Shown in pieces: positions 7,083 through 11,684 of a stretch of DNA of 11,684 nt. This DNA is from Verrucomicrobiota bacterium. Lineage in GTDB: Bacteria; Verrucomicrobiota; Verrucomicrobiia; Verrucomicrobiales; Verrucomicrobiaceae. The position numbers and the translations under genes were made by a program. The DNA is taken from contig VFKY01000228.1 in the NCBI GenBank assembly GCA_009885275.1, positions 1 through 11,684 of the forward strand. The letters are read 5' to 3'. Numbering within the stretch: position 1 is the stretch's first letter; each line of letters begins with the position of its first letter. The notes under the pieces were generated by a model, which was given only the letters and a program-made list of their open reading frames with translations, did not search any database and was not told where the DNA came from.

Positions 7083-7469
7083 TTAACCTTGGGTCGTTGC
7101 GAGACGATTCCGGCGAGCATTAATGAATGAGCGTATACAGAGAATCAAAAAGACTAGGCATAGCAAGCCCATTCCCCCTTGTGATAGCGCTTTAAGCCAA
7201 ACGGTGCTGTCGCCTTTGACATAATTAATAACATTGGGGATACCTCTAGAAAGCCCAGCCCCTGCACCCAGTAGATTCAAAATAGCCGCGACGTGCATAG
7301 CGTGCTTATTGGCGGCAGGGCCGCGACTAGCAATCGCCCCTATGATCAACATGATGACACCAAAGCCTGCGGGTATCAGTGCTGTCTTGGCAGAAAATCC
7401 TGAACCAATGAAACCTGCGACACCAAGTGCGATGAGAAGCGCGCCGAAAAGATAAGATATTTTAGCCAT
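7083..7469 (-). CDS. Small four-helix membrane protein of unknown function
   Basis: I cannot assign a function. The 128-residue protein has four hydrophobic segments at about 4-25, 28-48, 57-76 and 96-116. The first hairpin is Gly/Ala rich (LLIALGVAGFIGSGFSAKTA) and leads to a second helix starting at ALIPAGFGVI. A conserved-looking polar turn NKHAMHVAA (54-62) precedes helix 3. The tail is basic (CIRSFINARRNR, 111-122). From memory, similar small proteins with the 'KHAMH' turn and the 'FINARR' tail are found in planctomycetes and verrucomicrobia, but I know no named family. It starts 28 bp after the pseudopilin stop on the same strand, so cotranscription is likely, yet membership in the secretion machine is unproven. 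There is no Shine-Dalgarno at the expected distance. Confidence 0.8.
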   Translation of the reverse strand: MAKISYLFGALLIALGVAGFIGSGFSAKTALIPAGFGVIMLIIGAIASRGPAANKHAMHVAAILNLLGAGAGLSRGIPNVINYVKGDSTVWLKALSQGGMGLLCLVFLILCIRSFINARRNRLATTQG

Positions 7470-7497
7470 TCTTAATAAATGGCTTAAACTCCGCTGA

Positions 7498-8130
7498 TTA
7501 CCAGTTTTTTATCCAGGCGCCGGTCTGCGTCTCGTCTTTTTTGATGGCCGCACTGTATCCTATTACAGAAGGCTTGCTTGGATCGTAATTGCCAAATGAC
7601 CAGAGATCGAAGGTGGGGTTCACAGCTTCCGCGCTACCACCTATGTCGTATTGAAAAGGGCGCGCGAATCCATCCATAAAATAATAGCCACCACTATATT
7701 TAAAAATAACCGGCTTGGGCATGCTGCCATCAATGACATTCTCCAACTCTGGTGCATCAATTTGCCCGTCTGACACCACACTACCAGCAGCACCTTTTAG
7801 CATAATAGCATTATCACCATCTCCGGTAATGGCTTGATAGAGCATCCTTGCCCCACCTATGTAGAGTGTTGCCTCCGTTGGGTGCGGTTCAGTAGGATTT
7901 ACAGGCGTAGGATACTCTCCAAATTTCTCTTTATATCTCTCGAGCGCTCCTTTGATCGCCGTCATTGCTGCCATAGTGCGATTACGTGATGCGGCTTGCT
8001 GCGCAAAGGTAAACGCCCCCATCGTCAACGCCGCTAATATAGCAATGATGGCGATAACGATTAAGAGTTCAATGAGAGTGAAGCCTGAACTGGTTCTGCG
8101 AGTCGGCTTGATTTGCCAATAGGTTTTCAT
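7498..8130 (-). CDS. gspG: Type II secretion/type IV pilus-like pseudopilin, GspG-like
   Basis: Exported filament subunit. The N terminus has a basic leader with the prepilin peptidase site SSG|FTLIELLIV (Gly16|Phe17, Glu at +5), followed by a hydrophobic helix to about residue 42. AIKGALERYKEKFGEYPTP (58-76) matches the amphipathic helix and 'YP' turn typical of GspG. GFARPFQYDIGGSAE (154-168) and FDLWSFGNYDP (174-184) match the conserved 'D-P-W-x-x-P-x-Y' and 'Y-D-L-x-S-x-G' segments near the GspG C terminus. At 210 residues it is longer than proteobacterial GspG (about 140-150). The extra length is an insert at about 77-145 plus a tail ending WIKNW. It lies 39 bp downstream of gspF. An alternative is a general PulG-type pseudopilin of a type IV pilus-like system; the secretin that would decide is not in the window. 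Confidence 0.9.
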   Translation of the reverse strand: MKTYWQIKPTRRTSSGFTLIELLIVIAIIAILAALTMGAFTFAQQAASRNRTMAAMTAIKGALERYKEKFGEYPTPVNPTEPHPTEATLYIGGARMLYQAITGDGDNAIMLKGAAGSVVSDGQIDAPELENVIDGSMPKPVIFKYSGGYYFMDGFARPFQYDIGGSAEAVNPTFDLWSFGNYDPSKPSVIGYSAAIKKDETQTGAWIKNW

Positions 8131-8169
8131 ATGGAGTCTTAAAGGGGTGAAGGCTTACGCCCGACTATG

Positions 8170-9453
8170 CTATGACTGACTACTAACACCTTGGATAATC
8201 TGAATGAGGGGCAGGAACAATGCGAGCACGATGATGCCGACGACTACCGCCAGCATAACAATCATTAAGGGCTCCAACATGGAAGTGAGCGCTGACACGG
8301 AGTTATCGACTTCATCTTCGTAAACATCAGAAATTTTAAGCAACATTTCTGGTAATTGCCCTGTCTCCTCGCCCACATCCACCATACTTATCACCATGGC
8401 GGGAAATACTTTACTAGCTTCCAAGGGAGCAACCATGCTTTCACCTTCTTTTACAGCATTGTGAACCTTGTCGATAGCATCTGAGATGACGACGTTACCG
8501 GCCGTTTCCCGAGTGATGTTTAATGCCTGTAAAATGGGCACACCACTTGTCACCAAGGTGCCTAGTGTACGAGTAAAGCGTGAGATAGCGCTTTTACGTT
8601 GGACATCCCCGAAGAGTGGAAGTCTGAGTTTCACCTGATCAATAAAACGCCGCCCCCCCTGCGAGGAATTAAGTATACGCCATCCCACGAAAAATGCGGC
8701 GACGATGCCCATCAAGATAAATACATTCTCCTGAACAAATCGGCTAAACCCGATAACCGCTTTCGTCAAATCTGGAAGCTTATCCTTGGATCCAAGCATA
8801 TCCTCGAAAATCTGCTCAAACTTGGGCACGATGACCAACATGAGGAAAATCACAATTCCCACGGCAATCGTCATCACGATCAATGGATAGACCATGGCGG
8901 CCACGATCTTGTTTTTAAGCTTTTGGGCTTTTTCTTGATATTCGGCAAGACGATTCAACACAAGCTCCAAGACCCCGCCGAGTTCCCCAGCCTTAACCAT
9001 GTTGATGTATAACTTGTTATAGATGCGAGGAAATTGGGAGAGGCTTTCCGAAAATGTGCTGCCTGTTTGAACCGATTCAGCCAATGTCGTGATGGTTTTT
9101 TTCATGATCGGATTAGGCTCCTGCCTAGCCAGCACGGTCAAACCACGTAACAATGGCAAGCCGGAATCGATCAGTGTGGCGAGCTGACGTGTGAAAATCA
9201 TCAACGTTTTACCATTCACTTTGGCGGCACCAGAGGCTTTACCACCTGTACTTGCTTTTCCTTTGTCGCCCCCGGAACTGCGCACTTTTTTCTTAATGGA
9301 CGAGGTATCCCCCTTGCCCTCTTCCACCACCTGTGTGGGATAAAGTTGACCTTTTCGCAGTTGCCCAATGGCTTCTGCCTCATTTGTGGCTTCGATGACT
9401 CCGGCAGTTTCCTGTCCGTTCTGGTCAAGGGCGATATAATGGAACTTTGGCAT
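8170..9453 (-). CDS. gspF: Inner-membrane platform protein GspF/PilC-like
   Basis: Polytopic platform protein that couples the cytoplasmic ATPase to pseudopilin assembly. The 427 residues start with the GspF N-terminal domain (FHYIALDQNGQETAGVIEA, 4-22). Next is a flexible Gly/Lys/Ser-rich linker at about 49-80, then two T2SSF domains at about 84-208 and 286-410. Each carries the family's Gly-Glu-x-Gly motif: AGELGGVLE (155-163) and GEETGQLPE (361-369). Membrane helices are at about 187-210, 245-262 and 396-418. The length is close to the usual 400-410, and the excess is the linker. A run of seven G on the coding strand (8653-8659) stays in frame. The start lies 120 bp after gspE. No Shine-Dalgarno precedes the ATG, but the N terminus fits the family exactly. 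PilC of a type IV pilus is the alternative name. Confidence 0.94.
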   Translation of the reverse strand: MPKFHYIALDQNGQETAGVIEATNEAEAIGQLRKGQLYPTQVVEEGKGDTSSIKKKVRSSGGDKGKASTGGKASGAAKVNGKTLMIFTRQLATLIDSGLPLLRGLTVLARQEPNPIMKKTITTLAESVQTGSTFSESLSQFPRIYNKLYINMVKAGELGGVLELVLNRLAEYQEKAQKLKNKIVAAMVYPLIVMTIAVGIVIFLMLVIVPKFEQIFEDMLGSKDKLPDLTKAVIGFSRFVQENVFILMGIVAAFFVGWRILNSSQGGRRFIDQVKLRLPLFGDVQRKSAISRFTRTLGTLVTSGVPILQALNITRETAGNVVISDAIDKVHNAVKEGESMVAPLEASKVFPAMVISMVDVGEETGQLPEMLLKISDVYEDEVDNSVSALTSMLEPLMIVMLAVVVGIIVLALFLPLIQIIQGVSSQS

Positions 9454-9517
9454 GGCTAAAAATCGTCGGTTGTCTTACGTAATATTACTCTTGAGGAAAG
9501 ATTACCGTTTTCTGAGG

Positions 9518-9527
9518 GGACTTGTCC
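9518..9527. repeat. Short perfect dyad GGAC-TT-GTCC in the gspE-gspF gap
   Basis: GGACTTGTCC is a 4-bp stem with a 2-base centre, in the 120-bp gap between gspE and gspF. It is too short to be a terminator and has no T-run after it. It is recorded because a second dyad lies 10 bp away. Confidence 0.25.
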
Positions 9528-9537
9528 ACTGTGAAAA

Positions 9538-9549
9538 ATGCATTTGCAT
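9538..9549. repeat. Short perfect dyad ATGCA-TT-TGCAT in the gspE-gspF gap
   Basis: ATGCATTTGCAT is a perfect 5-bp inverted repeat around TT, 24 bp after the gspE stop in the direction of transcription. The 120-bp gap is the longest in the cluster and could hold a promoter or operator for gspF. I could not find a convincing -35/-10 pair there; TGGACA on the minus strand is the best -35-like word. Confidence 0.25.
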
Positions 9550-9573
9550 GTGAGAAATGAACTATCAGGAGGC

Positions 9574-11247
9574 TCAGGTGTATTTCAAAACCTCTTCAAT
9601 TGAAGTTTCGCCATCATAAATGTTACGCAATCCATCGTCACGAAGGCTGGACATACCAAGTTCGATGGCTTTTTGACGGATGACCAAAGTAGGAGCCTTC
9701 TGCGTAATAAGCTCACGCAAGGGATCATTAATATCCAACAATTCATAAAGTCCCTTTCGTCCTTTGTAACCACTATTACCACAGGTGCTACAACCAGCTC
9801 CGGTATAAAACTTTTTGTTGCCTATATCACTCTGTGAAAGATTTAATTGATTTAAAACTATGGGATTGGGATCGTAAGGCACGCGACAAAATTTACAAAT
9901 GGTGCGCAAAAGACGTTGTGCAAGCACGCCTTCCAATGTTGCCGCTAATAGGAATGGCTCTACGCCCATATCGATCAAGCGGGTCACGGCACCTGCAGAA
10001 TCATTGGTATGCAAGGTGCTTAAGACCAAATGCCCTGTGAGAGATGCTTGAATGGCTATTTGTGCAGTTTCGACGTCTCGCATTTCTCCCACCATAATGC
10101 GGTCAGGATCTTGACGAAGGAACGCACGAAGAGCTCTGCCGAATGTCAAACCAACAGCTTCATTGATAGGCACCTGCATGATGCCATCAATGTCATACTC
10201 AACAGGATCTTCCGCCGTCAGCAACTTGGCATCAATGGTGTTAATTTCCTTGAGCGCCGCATAAAGCGTTGTGGTTTTGCCTGCTCCTGTGGGGCCAGTA
10301 ACGATAAAGATACCGTTGGGCTTATGAATAGTCTCTTGGATATAGTCGTAGAGAAATTTTGGCATTCCAAGTGAAGATAAATCCAAATTAACCGAGGAGC
10401 GGTCAAGAACGCGTAGCACGACGCTTTCTCCATACTGCGTCGGCAGCGTGGAGACCCGCATGTCCACCTGCCTACCTTCAACGGTAGTCATGATGCGCCC
10501 ATCCTGCGGCACCCGTCGTTCCGCGATGTTCATGTTGGACATGACTTTTACACGAGAAATAATCGAATTCGAGAGATGCACGGGCGGCGGGGCCATCTCA
10601 TAAAGTGATCCGTCCACGCGGTAGCGGATCTTAAACTCATGCTCAAAAGGCTCAAAATGAATGTCTGAAGCTTTTTCCTTAATCGCCTGCTCAAGCACCA
10701 AATCGACAAATCGAACTATCGGCGCGCTATTGGCTTCTGCTTCAAGGCTTGCCTTGTCTGTGCCCTTTGTTGGCGTCACCCCAAGCTGACTGAAGATATC
10801 CTGAATGCTCTGAGTACCACTGCCATAATGACTATCGATCAATTTCTGAATCTGTTCACGCCGCGCTACTACAGGCACAATATTTTTTCCCAAACCAAAT
10901 CGAAGGTCTTCAAGTAACTGTGCATTCAAGGGGTCAATCAAAGCTATATGCAACCCTTCCGGTGATGTCGCTATGGGAAATGCTCCACACAAACGAGCCA
11001 TGCCGGCAGTAACTGTCTGAAGTATTTCCGGGGTCGGTTCGAATGTGGTTAGATCGTAATATTCGGCGCCTATTTCACTGGCAACGAGAGCCCAAAACTC
11101 ATCGATTGTAGCAAAAATACCAAACTCCACCAGCAACTCGACAAGGTCTTTGCCGCTGTTTTTTGCATCCATTAAAATATCATCCGCCTGCCCCTCATTG
11201 ATGAGGTTGCGATGCATTAACATGTCCACCACACTCTGTGCCGTCAT
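9574..11247 (-). CDS. gspE: Type II secretion/type IV pilus assembly ATPase GspE/PilB-like
   Basis: Cytoplasmic hexameric ATPase that powers pseudopilin assembly through GspF. The 557-residue protein has an N-terminal MshEN/T2SSE-N-like region (about 1-145), an N2-like domain starting at about 175 with the conserved KASDIHFEP (192-200) and IRYRVDG (207-213), and the RecA-like core. Motifs are the Walker A GPTGAGKT (318-325), Asp box TAEDPVEYDIDG (344-355), Walker B RIMVGEMRD (383-391, Glu387) and His box TGHLVLSTLHTND (404-416). Four cysteines (C451, C454, C486, C489) form the zinc-binding CxxC pair typical of GspE/PilB and absent from PilT. All catalytic residues are present. The gene follows a second ATPase gene by 50 bp and precedes gspF by 120 bp. 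The short ATG start has no Shine-Dalgarno but gives a full-length N-terminal domain. Confidence 0.94.
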   Translation of the reverse strand: MTAQSVVDMLMHRNLINEGQADDILMDAKNSGKDLVELLVEFGIFATIDEFWALVASEIGAEYYDLTTFEPTPEILQTVTAGMARLCGAFPIATSPEGLHIALIDPLNAQLLEDLRFGLGKNIVPVVARREQIQKLIDSHYGSGTQSIQDIFSQLGVTPTKGTDKASLEAEANSAPIVRFVDLVLEQAIKEKASDIHFEPFEHEFKIRYRVDGSLYEMAPPPVHLSNSIISRVKVMSNMNIAERRVPQDGRIMTTVEGRQVDMRVSTLPTQYGESVVLRVLDRSSVNLDLSSLGMPKFLYDYIQETIHKPNGIFIVTGPTGAGKTTTLYAALKEINTIDAKLLTAEDPVEYDIDGIMQVPINEAVGLTFGRALRAFLRQDPDRIMVGEMRDVETAQIAIQASLTGHLVLSTLHTNDSAGAVTRLIDMGVEPFLLAATLEGVLAQRLLRTICKFCRVPYDPNPIVLNQLNLSQSDIGNKKFYTGAGCSTCGNSGYKGRKGLYELLDINDPLRELITQKAPTLVIRQKAIELGMSSLRDDGLRNIYDGETSIEEVLKYT

Positions 11248-11297
11248 TGTCTTATAAGTATATTAATTGTTAAATGCACGCGATCGATCATACAAGA

Positions 11298-11684
11298 TTA
11301 ATTAGAATCCGACATGGTGGCCTCGATCACTTCGTCTGCGGTCGTCATACCAGAAAGCACCTTGCGGATGCCGTCTTCTCTCATGGTTCTCATGCCAAGC
11401 TCACGTGCGCGACGGCGCAGGGTTGGTGCAGGCAGCTGCTCATTGATCATGCTGCGAACTTCATCATCCATTTTAAATATCTCCAAAATGGACAAGCGGC
11501 CTCTATAGCCATTACCGCGGCATTTCGGGCAACCCTTTGCATCCATGATGGTCGCACCATATGCCTGAGCGGCATCAAGATTAAGAGAGCGAAGTTGTTT
11601 TTCATTAAGAATCCCCGGCTCTCGACATTCTGCGCACAATTTCCGAACAAGGCGCTGCGCCTCAATGGCTCTCACTGACGAAGC
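11298..11684 (-). CDS. Second GspE/PilB-type ATPase, C-terminal part only (cut by right window edge)
   Basis: C-terminal 128 codons of a second assembly ATPase. The frame is open to the last base of the window and reads ASSVRAIEAQRLVRKLC. The GTG at 11675 is therefore an internal Val codon and not a start. The QRLVRKLC stretch matches the segment just before the zinc site of GspE/PilB. The two CxxC pairs are CAEC and CPKC, followed by NGYRGRLSILEIFKMDDEVR and an ELGMRTMREDGIRKVLSG-type end. It aligns along its whole length with the C terminus of the neighbouring gspE (RLLRTICKFC, GYKGRKGLYELL, ELGMSSLRDDGLRNI) but is clearly diverged, so it is a paralogue and not a recent copy. The catalytic core lies outside the window. 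The zinc site argues for an extension-type (GspE/PilB) ATPase rather than a PilT-type retraction ATPase. Confidence 0.9.
   Translation of the reverse strand, partial: ASSVRAIEAQRLVRKLCAECREPGILNEKQLRSLNLDAAQAYGATIMDAKGCPKCRGNGYRGRLSILEIFKMDDEVRSMINEQLPAPTLRRRARELGMRTMREDGIRKVLSGMTTADEVIEATMSDSN

Noticed and set aside
8599..9012. Plus-strand frame of 137 codons, His/Asn rich, antisense to gspF
   Set aside because: It is a shadow of gspF; the His-rich composition comes from the reverse complement of hydrophobic codons.
11274..11678. Plus-strand frame of 134 codons antisense to the right-edge ATPase
   Set aside because: The opposite strand carries clear zinc-site and C-terminal GspE motifs, so this is a shadow frame.

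Overview
The window shows a bacterial chromosome segment at roughly 47-48% GC by eye, densely coded and without mobile elements, CRISPR arrays or rRNA. The features that best suggest a lineage are a run of type II secretion/type IV pilus-like genes with two GspE/PilB ATPases in tandem, a pseudopilin of about 210 residues, an ABC/GldG/DUF4340 operon, a menaquinone-type methyltransferase, and an almost complete lack of Shine-Dalgarno sequences. Together they fit Verrucomicrobiota or a related PVC lineage. This is an inference from gene content; there is no marker gene that settles it.

Left third (2-4976, + strand): a four-gene operon for an ABC-2 type membrane system of the GldA/GldF/GldG kind. 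In order it has an ATPase cut by the left edge, a six-helix permease, a GldG-like protein anchored at both ends, and a signal-anchored protein made of four tandem DUF4340-like units. Spacings are 24 bp, 11 bp and a 4-bp stop/start overlap, so the four products probably form one envelope complex. The substrate cannot be read from the sequence.

Middle (4978-7469, - strand): ubiE/menG converges on the ABC operon, with one base between the two stop codons. Just upstream of it is a class II tRNA-Leu(CAG) with encoded CCA, whose 3' end lies 18 nt before the ubiE start. Further upstream are a secreted beta-propeller protein resembling the Yellow/major royal jelly protein family and a 128-residue four-helix membrane protein of unknown function.

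Right (7498-11684, - strand): a secretion/pilus assembly cluster. In the direction of transcription it holds a GspE/PilB-type ATPase cut by the right edge, a second complete GspE, the inner-membrane platform GspF and a GspG-like pseudopilin. The ATPases would drive GspF-dependent polymerisation of the pseudopilin. The secretin, prepilin peptidase and minor pilins are not in the window. All genes from the right edge down to 4978 lie on the minus strand with gaps of 18-120 bp and no convincing intrinsic terminator. There is no gene-free stretch longer than about 120 bp.
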